From positions 1 through 33,830 of the forward strand of contig JACRNO010000026.1 in assembly GCA_016234855.1 (NCBI GenBank): a stretch of 33,830 bases of DNA, given 5' to 3'. The notes below the pieces were generated by a model that was not told the DNA's origin, did not search any database, and worked only from the letters and a program-made list of their open reading frames with translations. This document shows positions 21,092 through 28,057 of this stretch, one piece after another. This stretch comes from Deltaproteobacteria bacterium. Its GTDB lineage: Bacteria; Desulfobacterota; GWC2-55-46. Positions within the stretch are counted from its first letter, which is position 1; each line of letters starts with the position of its first letter. The position numbers were made by a program, and so were the translations under genes.

Positions 21092-22522
21092 CTACCCCCC
21101 GAACATATAATGCAGGGCCTTCTTTGCCACGACCTCGGACCACCTCACGCTGTCGCTTATGCCGATGCCGTGATAGGCGCTGCCCGTGATAAACAGGCCG
21201 GGGTGGCGCTCTACGGCCTCTTCTATGGCCTCGATGCGCTCCTCATGGCCGATTGTATATTGCGGCATGGAGTTCATCCAGCGGAATACACGCGCCAGCA
21301 CCGGTTCCGCATCTATGCCCATAATCTCTTTCAACTCCTGCCTGACCATCGCTATCATATCGCCGTCGTTCAGCAATACAAGCTCGGCGTTCTTCGCCCC
21401 GCCGACGAAGCAGCGCATTAGCACGGAGTCGTCAGGGGCGCGGTAATCGAACTTCACCGACGTCCACGTGGCGGCCATAATCCGCCTGCCCTCGACCTTT
21501 GGCACGACAAAGCCGAAGCCGTTGAGCGGGTGTTTTATATCCTTCTTTTTAAAGGCGATGGATACGGTCGCGGTCGATACATAGGGGATGTTCAGGAGGC
21601 GCGCGCTCAAATGCAGGTCCATCTTCTCGAGGAGCGCGCCAGCGGCGTAGGCTGGCGCGGCAATGGCAACGGCGTCAGCCGCAAGGGTCGAGCCGTTCTC
21701 AAACTGCACTTCATAACCGTTGTCCCTTGGCACGACAGCCGCCACAGCCGCATCAGTCCTGATATGCGTATTCGGGGCATTCAGAAGGCGTTTGCCGAGT
21801 TCATCTATCATCGTGGAAAGGCCGTTACGCAACGTCACGAACATGGTCACGCGCTTACGTCCGGCTTCACCCGGTTTGTGCGTCTTTCTGCCCAGCGCCA
21901 TGCGCTTCAACATCCCGCGGATGAGGCTCCCGTGCTCCTGCTCCATTTGAACGAACTTCGGAAAGGACGCCCTTACGCTCATCGTCTCCGGGTCGCCCGC
22001 GTGCACGCCCGCGACGAGCGGCTCGGCGATTTTTTCAAGGGCCTCGGCCCCGAGCCGCCTCCTTACGAACGAGCCAAGCGACTCGTCCGTCTTCTCTTTT
22101 CTTGCAGGGATGAAGAACTCCAAGGCCATGCGGATTTTGCCGGGTATGGAGATGAGGGAGGACGTGGCAAGGGGAATGAGCTTCGTCGGCACCATGAGGA
22201 TGACGCCTTCGGGCAGTTCGTGCAGGCGTCCGCGAGACAGGACAAAGGTCTTTCGGCGCGCCTCGTTCGTCATGAGGAGCTCGGCTTCGAGCCCTATGCG
22301 CTTGCAAAGCTCCATTGCCCACGGCTTTTCAGACAAAAAACAATCCGGCCCGCCTTCGATGAGAAAGCCGCCGGTCTTTTCAGTCCTGATATTGCCGCCG
22401 ATGCGTGCCTTAGCCTCAAGGAGCACGACCTCGCACTCCTGCCCGGGCTTCTGATGCTCCCTGATGCTGTAGGCCAGCGAGAGCCCGGCGATGCCGCCGC
22501 CTATGACGACAAGGCGTTTCAT
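21092..22522 (-). CDS. hemG: Protoporphyrinogen oxidase (HemY/PPOX-type)
   Basis: 476 aa FAD protein. The N-terminal dinucleotide-binding motif is VVIGGGIAGLSLAYSI (about 4-19), followed by the second FAD segment in EAKARIGGNIRTEKTGGFLIEGGPD, shortened here as RIGGNIRTEKTGG. The C-terminal FAD motif is GLFITGSAYHGIGISDSV (about 440-457). The enzyme oxidises protoporphyrinogen IX to protoporphyrin IX, with oxygen in this family, which fits an aerobic lifestyle. Its start overlaps the hemH stop (TGATG), so the two are translationally coupled. The gene order hemE-hemH-hemY matches that of Bacillus and other groups. Confidence 0.94.
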   Translation of the reverse strand: MKRLVVIGGGIAGLSLAYSIREHQKPGQECEVVLLEAKARIGGNIRTEKTGGFLIEGGPDCFLSEKPWAMELCKRIGLEAELLMTNEARRKTFVLSRGRLHELPEGVILMVPTKLIPLATSSLISIPGKIRMALEFFIPARKEKTDESLGSFVRRRLGAEALEKIAEPLVAGVHAGDPETMSVRASFPKFVQMEQEHGSLIRGMLKRMALGRKTHKPGEAGRKRVTMFVTLRNGLSTMIDELGKRLLNAPNTHIRTDAAVAAVVPRDNGYEVQFENGSTLAADAVAIAAPAYAAGALLEKMDLHLSARLLNIPYVSTATVSIAFKKKDIKHPLNGFGFVVPKVEGRRIMAATWTSVKFDYRAPDDSVLMRCFVGGAKNAELVLLNDGDMIAMVRQELKEIMGIDAEPVLARVFRWMNSMPQYTIGHEERIEAIEEAVERHPGLFITGSAYHGIGISDSVRWSEVVAKKALHYMFGG

Positions 22523-23457
22523 CAGAAGAAACGCTTGACCTGCCAGGTGTGCCTGGCCACGATGTCAACGAGGGTCTTTATCATCAGTTCGTTGGTGTTG
22601 AGCGAAGCGGAACGCCTGAAGACAAGCCCCTTTGCCTCGGCATAGTTCTTGAAGAGTATGTCGATGTCATAGAGCGTCTCAACGTGGTCGGCGGCAAAGC
22701 CCAGCGGCACGACCACGACGCCCTTCTTGCCCGTCTTGACGGCAAGGTCTATGACCTCTTCGGTCGCAGGCCCCATCCATTCGCGCGGCCCGCCGCCCTT
22801 GCTCTGATAGCCTATCTTCCAGTCGGCGGGAATCTTCGCCATCAGCTTCTCGGCCGTCTGGTAGATCTGCATCTCATACGGGTCGCCCTCGAGGAGCGTC
22901 ACGGGCAGGCTGTGTATGGAGAATATGACAAGGACGTCCTTCAAGTCCGCGAAGGTATTCAGCTCGGCCTGCATGTTCGAGGTTACGGCCTTGAGGAAGG
23001 ACGGGTGCTGGTGCCACTCGCGGGCGAATTCGACCCTGAGCGTGCCTCCGAGTTCCTCCTCAACGGTCTCGACGTCGATATGATATCCGCTGGCGGTGGC
23101 GATGGTATTAAAAGGCGTCATAATGACGCCGATGGCGCGCTCGATGCCGTCGGCCTTCATCTGAGTCAGGGTATCTTTTATGAACGGATGCCAGTAGCGC
23201 ATCCCGACGTACCAGGGATATTCAAAACCCTGGGCGCGCAGCGCCGCGTCAACGGCCTTTGCCTGCGCCCGCGTAATATCCAACAGCGGCGAGTGGCCGC
23301 CGATGAGGGTATAGCGTTCCCGAATCTTTGCGACCATCTCCGGTGTGACGGGCCTGCCCTTGAGCACGTTCTTTATGAACGGCTCGCAGTTTTCAACGGA
23401 GTCAGCCCCGCCGAAGGCGAGGTATAATACGGCGGTCTTTTGAGTAGCGGTTGACAT
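22522..23457 (-). CDS. hemH: Ferrochelatase HemH
   Basis: 311 aa. It has the family start VLYLAFGGADSVENCEPFIKN, shortened as LAFGGADSVENCEPF, then GGHSPLLDITRAQA (about 53-66), the YWHPFIKDTL segment, IFSIHSLP with the conserved His (about 180-187), and YQSKGGGPREWMGP (about 218-231) near the metal and porphyrin site, with the conserved Glu region TEEVIDLA after it. Depending on lineage, this family inserts iron into protoporphyrin IX or coproporphyrin III; with a HemY-type neighbour either branch is possible. AAGGA lies 7 nt before the ATG. It overlaps hemG by the TGATG junction. Confidence 0.94.
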   Translation of the reverse strand: MSTATQKTAVLYLAFGGADSVENCEPFIKNVLKGRPVTPEMVAKIRERYTLIGGHSPLLDITRAQAKAVDAALRAQGFEYPWYVGMRYWHPFIKDTLTQMKADGIERAIGVIMTPFNTIATASGYHIDVETVEEELGGTLRVEFAREWHQHPSFLKAVTSNMQAELNTFADLKDVLVIFSIHSLPVTLLEGDPYEMQIYQTAEKLMAKIPADWKIGYQSKGGGPREWMGPATEEVIDLAVKTGKKGVVVVPLGFAADHVETLYDIDILFKNYAEAKGLVFRRSASLNTNELMIKTLVDIVARHTWQVKRFF

Positions 23458-23484
23458 GGCTTTATCCTTATCTTTTTATGATGT

Positions 23485-23510
23485 GGCGGCGGGGGTTTCC
23501 TCCTGCCGCC
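23485..23510. repeat. Hairpin related to the AGGAGTTTCCTCCT family
   Basis: GGCGGCGGGGG-TTT-CCTCCTGCCGCC, partly wobble-paired, between hemE and hemH. A further CAGGATGAGACTCCTGACG stretch follows at about 23529-23547. Confidence 0.5.
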
Positions 23511-23588
23511 TGTGCGCCCGACGCAATCAGGATGAGACTCCTGACGGCACGTAAACAAACCGATGGGCAACGCTCCGCTCAACCCATC

Positions 23589-24614
23589 CTACACGCTGAA
23601 CTCGTGCACCGCGTCGACCACCGCCCTGACGTTATCAACCGGCGTGCCGAGGATGATGCCGTGGCCGAGGTTGAATATGTGCCCTGGCCTGCCCTCGGCC
23701 CTGTCGATGATATCCTTTACGCGCCGCTTTATCTCGGCCCTGGTGCTGAAGAGGACGACCGGGTCGAGGTTGCCCTGTATGGCGTGGTTGTAGCCGATGA
23801 CCTTCCATGCCTCGTCGAGCCTGACCTTCCAATCGACGCCTATGACGTCGCCGCCGCCCTGCTTGACAAGGTGCAGATAGGTGCCGGTGTTGGTGCCGAA
23901 GTTGATGAGCGGCACGGTCTTTTTTACGCCGTTGACGACCTTTTTGGTGTACGGCAAGGCGAATTTTTCAAAATCGTCAGGCCCAAGGCACCCGACCCAC
24001 GAGTCGAATAACTGAATGACCTGCGCGCCCGCGTCTATCTGGGCGTTCAGGTACGCGATAACGACGTCGGAGATCTTGTCCATGAGCAGGTGCCACGAGT
24101 CCGGGTCTTTGTACATGATGGACTTGGCCTCGACATAGTTGCGCGAGCCGCCGCCCTCTATGATATAGCTTGCAAGCGTAAACGGCGCGCCGGAAAACCC
24201 GATGAGCGGCACCTTGTTGTTAAGCTCGGCCTTGACCATCTTGATTGCCTCAAGCAGGTACGGGACGTCCCGCTGCGGGTCAAAGGCGCGCACGGCGTCG
24301 ATATCCGCGCGGGTCCTTATCGGATTTTTTATGACCGGCCCCTCGTTCTTGGCGAACTCGAGCTCTATGCCCATGCCGGGAAGGGGCAGGAGTATGTCCG
24401 CGAAGATGATGGCCGCGTCTATCTCAAAGGCCCGTACCGGCTGAAGCGTCACCTCGCAGGCGAGCTCCGGTGTGCGGCACATCTCAAGGAACGAATGCTT
24501 CTCCCTGATGGCCATGTACTCCTTCATATAACGTCCGGCCTGGCGCATGAGCCACACGGGGGTATGCTGGGCAGCCTGTCTCCTGCAAGCCTTTAAAAAC
24601 GAGTCGTTAAGCAT
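23589..24614 (-). CDS. hemE: Uroporphyrinogen decarboxylase HemE
   Basis: 341 aa. Both family signatures are present: PVWLMRQAGRYMKEY (about 19-33) with the catalytic Arg residues, and GFSGAPFTLASYIIEGGGSR (about 118-137). The conserved Asp in FADILLPL (about 70) and a C-terminal GHGIILGTPVDNVRAVVD segment are also there. The enzyme decarboxylates uroporphyrinogen III to coproporphyrinogen III. It is the first gene of the heme operon, with AAAGGAGA before the ATG and a good promoter about 110-135 nt upstream. A 131-nt gap with repeats separates it from hemH. Confidence 0.96.
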   Translation of the reverse strand: MLNDSFLKACRRQAAQHTPVWLMRQAGRYMKEYMAIREKHSFLEMCRTPELACEVTLQPVRAFEIDAAIIFADILLPLPGMGIELEFAKNEGPVIKNPIRTRADIDAVRAFDPQRDVPYLLEAIKMVKAELNNKVPLIGFSGAPFTLASYIIEGGGSRNYVEAKSIMYKDPDSWHLLMDKISDVVIAYLNAQIDAGAQVIQLFDSWVGCLGPDDFEKFALPYTKKVVNGVKKTVPLINFGTNTGTYLHLVKQGGGDVIGVDWKVRLDEAWKVIGYNHAIQGNLDPVVLFSTRAEIKRRVKDIIDRAEGRPGHIFNLGHGIILGTPVDNVRAVVDAVHEFSV

Positions 24615-24719
24615 GAGGTTCTCCTTTATTTACCGCGGCCTGCGGCATGATGCGCCGCATAGCGGCGGGCTTACGTCATTGGCGAGGTCAGCCCGCACCC
24701 GTCTGACGGCAAGTATTGC

Positions 24720-24748
24720 AGTTTACTAAAAACCGCGCCATTTTTCAA
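24720..24748 (-). promoter_or_regulatory. Probable promoter of hemE-hemH-hemG
   Basis: On the minus strand TTGAAA (24743-24748), 17 nt, then TAAACT (24720-24725). The roughly 100-nt leader contains GCGGC/GCCGC dyads near 24636-24665. Confidence 0.55.
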
Positions 24749-24791
24749 GGTATTTCAGGGGTTGCCTTCCGCCTGCCGGAAAAACCGGACA

Positions 24792-24861
24792 TTGGCATTG
24801 TGAAACCAACGCCAATCGGTTAAACGGCAGCCATCGTATCCTGCCGGTTCCATGCTATAAT
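24792..24861 (+). promoter_or_regulatory. Extended -10 promoter with upstream dyad for the DUF3047 gene
   Basis: TGCTATAAT (24853-24861) is an extended -10 element; the -35 is poor. A dyad, TTGGCATTG ... CAACGCCAA (24792-24800 with 24807-24815, one mismatch), lies about 40 nt further up, where an activator might bind. Confidence 0.5.
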
Positions 24862-24942
24862 AATCCGTTGGACGATATTGCTTGCGCCCGGCCCGGCTTT
24901 CTGCAATACTTTTTAAAGAGGAAGGAAAGAGCAAACCACAAG

Positions 24943-25686
24943 ATGAAGGATATCAAAAAGATACTGATTGTCGCAATCTTATCGGCCTTATCCGGCGTAT
25001 TTGCAGTTGCCGCTGCATACGGACTCGGCATCGCGCAAAAGGCCGCGCCCAGCATTATTGAGGATACGGCCTCGAACGTCATCATAGACGACTTTTCAGG
25101 GGCGCTCGGTACGGACGGCCTGCCGCAGGGATGGCGCTCGTACAGACTGCCGCGAAAGAAGGCCTTGACCGGTTACTCCGTCCAGAGGGACGGGGATAAC
25201 TGGTTTCTGAAGGCGTCAAGCAGTGAGGCGGCCTCGGCCATATACAAGGAACTCCATATCGACATCGTTCACACGCCCATCCTCAGATGGCGCTGGAAGA
25301 TAGACCATACGCTGAAAAAAGGGGACGAGACCAGGCGCGACGGCGACGACTACGCCGGGCGCATATACGTGACCTTCGAGTACCAGCCGGAAAAGACCAC
25401 CTTCTACGACAAGATAAAACGCGCGGTCGCTGAAAAGGTCTTCGGCGTGACGCTTCCGGGCAAGACCGTCAACTACATCTGGGCCAACAAACTCGTCAAA
25501 GACAGCGCCGTCTTCAACCCGTATACGGACAATATCATCATGGTGGCCGTGGAGAGCGGAGACCGCATGTCGGGTCAATGGATAAGCGAGGAGCGCGACG
25601 TGCTCGCCGACTACCGCAGGTTCTTTCACGACGAGCCTCCGAAGGCCACCGGCATCGTGATTATGGATTATGACGGATACGGATAA
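24943..25686 (+). CDS. Exported DUF3047 protein
   Basis: About 247 aa. A signal peptide (MKDIKKILIVAILSALSGVF, cleavage near AAA) precedes a beta-rich domain with marks of DUF3047: IIDDFSGALGTDGLPQGWR, shortened as DDFSG...LPQGW; LRWRWKID (about 136-143); RRDGDDYAGRIYVTFEY (shortened: DGDDYAGRIYVTFEY); VNYIWANKL; and NPYTDNIIMVAVESG followed by DYRRFFHDEPPKATGIVIM. The family is secreted, of unknown function, and resembles carbohydrate-binding-type sandwich folds. A longer frame back to a TTG at 24868 would bury the signal peptide, so I prefer the internal ATG. Its end overlaps a small truncated frame (25670-25741). Confidence 0.82.
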   Translation: MKDIKKILIVAILSALSGVFAVAAAYGLGIAQKAAPSIIEDTASNVIIDDFSGALGTDGLPQGWRSYRLPRKKALTGYSVQRDGDNWFLKASSSEAASAIYKELHIDIVHTPILRWRWKIDHTLKKGDETRRDGDDYAGRIYVTFEYQPEKTTFYDKIKRAVAEKVFGVTLPGKTVNYIWANKLVKDSAVFNPYTDNIIMVAVESGDRMSGQWISEERDVLADYRRFFHDEPPKATGIVIMDYDGYG

Positions 25687-25741
25687 CACGCATGAAGCGA
25701 CCGCGGGCTATTACGACGAGATATCGTTCAGCGCGCATTAG
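25670..25741 (+). pseudogene. Truncated 23-codon remnant overlapping the DUF3047 gene end
   Basis: ATG at 25670 overlaps the last codons of the DUF3047 gene in another frame and reads 23 residues, including THEATAGYYDEISFSAH, before TAG. The YYDEIS start resembles the N-terminus of some SAM-dependent methyltransferases. The frame stops right where a GGTTATC repeat begins, so the rest of the gene may have been lost there. Weak evidence. Confidence 0.3.
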
Positions 25742-25745
25742 GAAC

Positions 25746-25796
25746 GGTTATCGGTTAAGAAATATGTTTACCGATAACCGATAACGGATAACCATA
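25746..25796. repeat. GGTTATCGGT...ACCGATAACC inverted repeat and tandem copies
   Basis: Perfect 10-bp arms (25746-25755 and 25770-25779), followed by another ATAACGGATAACC. It is the same word family as 12257-12376. Confidence 0.65.
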
Positions 25797-25807
25797 AGGG
25801 GGCCGTT

Positions 25808-26287
25808 ATGGAACAGATAAGGCCTGAGATATCAGCCTCTCAGAAGAAGATAATCCACGGGGTCTACGTCATCAGCACGCGCCTCGGGAACAAGGTCAAT
25901 GCCATGACCGCGGCATGGGTGGCGCGCGCATCGTTCTCGCCGCCGCTCATCACCGTCTCCATCGGCAAGACGCGCCACTCGCACAATATGATTAAAGAGT
26001 CCGGCGTCTTCGCAGTAAACGTCCTCGGCAACGACAATATAGAGACCGGCAAACGTTTCGGTCTCAAGAGCGGCGCAAAGACCGACAAGTTCGCGGGCCT
26101 CGAATACGACACAAAGGCGACCGGCTCGCCCATCCTGCGCGACTGCCTTGCGTGGATGGACTGCAAGGTCACGGCCTTCCACGACGCGGGCGACCATACT
26201 CTCTTCATAGGAGAGGTGCTCGACGCGGGCGTACTGCGCCACGACGCGCCAACGCTCATCTATGACAGGGACAAGTTCTTCAAATAA
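25808..26287 (+). CDS. Flavin reductase-like FMN-binding protein
   Basis: 159 aa, a split-barrel flavin reductase domain covering the whole protein: IIHGVYVISTRLGNKVNAMTAAWVARASFSPPLITVSIGKTRHS in the N-terminal half (key parts NAMTAAWVARASF and PPLITVSIG), ESGVFAVNVLG (about 65-75), and the closing FIGEVLDAGVL. Such proteins bind FMN and either supply reduced flavin or act as electron carriers with rubredoxin partners. No partner oxygenase or rubredoxin gene is adjacent. The ATG has AAGGGGG upstream. The glutaredoxin-like selenoprotein follows 70 nt later on the same strand, so a redox link is possible but not shown. Confidence 0.9.
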   Translation: MEQIRPEISASQKKIIHGVYVISTRLGNKVNAMTAAWVARASFSPPLITVSIGKTRHSHNMIKESGVFAVNVLGNDNIETGKRFGLKSGAKTDKFAGLEYDTKATGSPILRDCLAWMDCKVTAFHDAGDHTLFIGEVLDAGVLRHDAPTLIYDRDKFFK

Positions 26288-26357
26288 GCCGAGATAATGC
26301 TTGTAAACGACGATATCGTGATGCTATTATTTAGACCGTCTTAAAATGGAGGCCTAT

Positions 26358-26582
26358 ATGCGCGACAAGGTGACAATCTTCGGCAAGGACACCTGACCGT
26401 ACACAACGGCGGCCCGTGAGGAATACGCCAAAAAGGGTTACGAAGTAGACTACGTCAACGTCAAGGCGTCCGCGACCAACCTTGAGCGGATGCTCAAGAT
26501 AAGCGGCGGGAGCCGGAACGTGCCCGTCATATTCGAGAACGGCATGGTCGTCGTTGGGCACGGCGGCACGTGAGGGGTTTAA
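26358..26582 (+). CDS. Glutaredoxin-like selenoprotein (Uxx-star type), two candidate Sec codons
   Basis: 74 codons from an ATG with GGAGG 5 nt upstream. Codon 13 is TGA, and readthrough gives VTIFGKDTUPYTTAAREEY, where U replaces the first Cys of a glutaredoxin CPYT active site. The rest keeps the glutaredoxin fold: VDYVNVKA, the cis-Pro motif RNVPVIFENG, and VVVGHGGT. A second TGA (26571-26573) would read U, then Gly, Val and TAA at 26580-26582, giving a GGTUGV tail. The frame is intact apart from the two TGA codons and the codon bias is like that of the neighbours. Ordinary annotation would miss it or call it broken. It is either a redox protein with one or two Sec, or, less likely, a pseudogene. 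The first Sec is well supported, the second less so. Sec machinery genes are not in view. Confidence 0.8.
26394..26429 (+). promoter_or_regulatory. Candidate bacterial SECIS after the first UGA
   Basis: After TGA (26394-26396), GGCG (26408-26411) pairs with CGCC (26426-26429), and CC (26413-26414) with GG (26420-26421). The apical loop CGTGA starts 18 nt after the UGA and has G at its second position. This fits the usual bacterial SECIS spacing (about 16-37 nt), but the stem is short with bulges. Confidence 0.5.
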
Positions 26583-26603
26583 GAGATCGGCAGTCTGCCG
26601 GTC
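26571..26603 (+). promoter_or_regulatory. Candidate second SECIS after the C-terminal UGA
   Basis: GATCGGCA (26585-26592) pairs fully with TGCCGGTC (26596-26603, one U-G pair) around a GTC loop. The loop begins 19 nt after the second TGA and starts with G. The hairpin lies beyond the TAA stop and has no T-run, so it does not look like a terminator. Confidence 0.55.
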
Positions 26604-26622
26604 AACAAAACGAGATACGTCG

Positions 26623-26640
26623 TCAGGGCTGAAGCCCTGA
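26623..26640. repeat. Dispersed palindrome, TCAGGGCTGAAGCCCTGA family
   Basis: Reverse-strand copy of the 4037 and 17129 palindromes, flanked by ACGTCG and GCTACGACG. Confidence 0.75.
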
Positions 26641-26692
26641 GCTACGACGATCAGAAAACATTAATCGCACGTACATACGTAACAGGAGCATC

Positions 26693-27400
26693 TTGAAGAA
26701 TTCATACCGCCCCGGCACACGGCCTTGCAGTATAAGCTGGGGCAAGGCCGTTATAATGGCCGCCCTTTTTACGATAATAGTTCTCGGCACGGCCTCGTGT
26801 TCCGCGCCCATGCAGCAGGTAGTCCTCAATACGCGCGAGCCGTTTCACGCGGCCGGGTTCAGCCTGAAAAAGGGCGACACCGTGGCCCTTCTCGCCGCGA
26901 CGAACGACGACAACGGGCACGAGTACAGAAAGCTCCTCGGCGACTTCGTTGACGACGCGCTTCGCCACGAGCGCCCCGACATAAATATCGTGCCGTACTG
27001 GGAGACCCTGAGCGTCATCAACCGCGAGGGCTATACCGCCGAGTACGCGTCCATGCTCAAGGACTACGCCTCGACAGGCATACTCGACCGCAAGTTCCTC
27101 AACAAGCTCGCGCTCTCGCTCAGGGCGACGTATTTCGCGCAGCCGAGGATACTCGACTTCACGCAGAAACAGACGATACGCTTCAACCCGTTCGGCCTGA
27201 CACTCTTTCAGACGTACGAGACGCAGATAAAGATATACCTTGAGATATGGAACGCCGAGACCGGCGCGATTGCATGGATAGGGGTGGCCGAGGCCAACCT
27301 CGCAAGCGACCAGTTCATGGCGCGCCCGGTCTCGTTTGAAGAAGCCGCAAAGGTAACGACAGCAAGCCTTATGAAAAAAATGCCGCCACAAGGAGAGTAA
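26693..27400 (+). CDS. Conserved-looking lipoprotein of unknown function
   Basis: 235 aa from a TTG with AGGAG 4 nt upstream. A long basic start leads to a hydrophobic segment and a lipobox-like GTASC (Cys about residue 36), so the mature protein is probably an outer- or inner-membrane lipoprotein. The mature part has [20 protein letters not shown], an acidic [18 protein letters not shown] segment, [14 protein letters not shown], and a [30 protein letters not shown] stretch (key part [11 protein letters not shown]). The mix of strands resembles lipoproteins that assemble at the cell envelope, but no family is recognised. It ends 7 nt before ndk, so the two may be co-transcribed. Confidence 0.75.
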   Translation: MKNSYRPGTRPCSISWGKAVIMAALFTIIVLGTASCSAPMQQVVLNTREPFHAAGFSLKKGDTVALLAATNDDNGHEYRKLLGDFVDDALRHERPDINIVPYWETLSVINREGYTAEYASMLKDYASTGILDRKFLNKLALSLRATYFAQPRILDFTQKQTIRFNPFGLTLFQTYETQIKIYLEIWNAETGAIAWIGVAEANLASDQFMARPVSFEEAAKVTTASLMKKMPPQGE

Positions 27401-27407
27401 TCGAGAC

Positions 27408-27821
27408 ATGGAAAGGACGCTTTCGATAGTAAAACCGGACGGGGTAAAAAAGAACGTCATCGGCCAGGTGATAGCGCGGTTCGAGAAGAACGGACTGCGC
27501 GTCGTCGGCCTCAAGCTCGCCACGCTTACGAAGGCGCAGGCCGAGGGCTTCTATGCGGTGCACCGCGCGCGCCCGTTCTTCGCAAGTCTGACGGAGTTCA
27601 TGACCTCCGGCCCGGTCGTGCTTATGGCGCTCGAAGGAGAAGGCGCGATAAAGAAGGTGCGCGACCTCATGGGCGCGACCGACCCGAAAAAGGCCGAGGT
27701 GGGCACGATACGCGCCGACTTCGCCGACTCGATAGAGGCGAACATCGTGCACGGCTCGGACGCGCCGGAGACTGCCGCCTTCGAGGTCGGCTACTACTTC
27801 AACGCGCTTGAGCTTATCTAA
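27408..27821 (+). CDS. ndk: Nucleoside diphosphate kinase
   Basis: 137 aa, the usual length for bacterial Ndk. The N-terminal [18 protein letters not shown] binds nucleotide, and [12 protein letters not shown] (about 113-124) holds the phosphorylated His. The enzyme balances NTP and dNTP pools by transferring phosphate from ATP. AAGGAGAG lies 10 nt upstream of the ATG. It follows the lipoprotein gene by 7 nt. A 157-bp repeat element begins at its stop codon. Confidence 0.97.
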   Translation: MERTLSIVKPDGVKKNVIGQVIARFEKNGLRVVGLKLATLTKAQAEGFYAVHRARPFFASLTEFMTSGPVVLMALEGEGAIKKVRDLMGATDPKKAEVGTIRADFADSIEANIVHGSDAPETAAFEVGYYFNALELI

Positions 27822-27978
27822 CAGGCTGCTGAAAAACGCCCATCTGCGGCGTTGTCCTCGTCGCTCCTCACTGCGGCGCACAACAAAGTGCGTCTCATTC
27901 GTCGCTCCTCGACGCCTCGCATCTGGCTGGGTTCACATTGCGTCTTTATTATTGCAATGGGAAGATTTGAGCAGCCTG
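27822..27978. repeat. 157-bp MITE-like element with CAGGCTGCT ends
   Basis: It begins CAGGCTGCTGAAAAA directly after the ndk stop and ends GAGCAGCCTG; the terminal 9 nt are inverted. The inside is rich in CGTCGCTCCTC words. No coding capacity. Elements opening CAGGCTGCTGAAAAA are widely dispersed in other genomes. Confidence 0.65.
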
Positions 27979-27991
27979 AACAAATTTTGAG

Positions 27992-28043
27992 TTTTTAGCA
28001 AACTGCTAAAAAAGCCTGGCGCCGTTTGTTCACGGACGGCGCC
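27992..28043 (+). terminator. Two tandem hairpins upstream of the protoglobin gene
   Basis: TTTTTAGCA-AAC-TGCTAAAAA (27992-28012) and GGCGCCGT...ACGGCGCC (28018-28043). The first, A/T-flanked, may end the ndk transcript; the second lies 14 nt before the protoglobin start and could affect its translation. Confidence 0.45.
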
Positions 28044-28057
28044 GTACCAAGGACAGT

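Noticed and set aside
26358-26396. Glutaredoxin gene as a simple pseudogene with a nonsense mutation
   Set aside because: The single change falls exactly on the catalytic Cys position as UGA, the rest of the frame is intact, and hairpins sit at SECIS distance. Not fully excluded.
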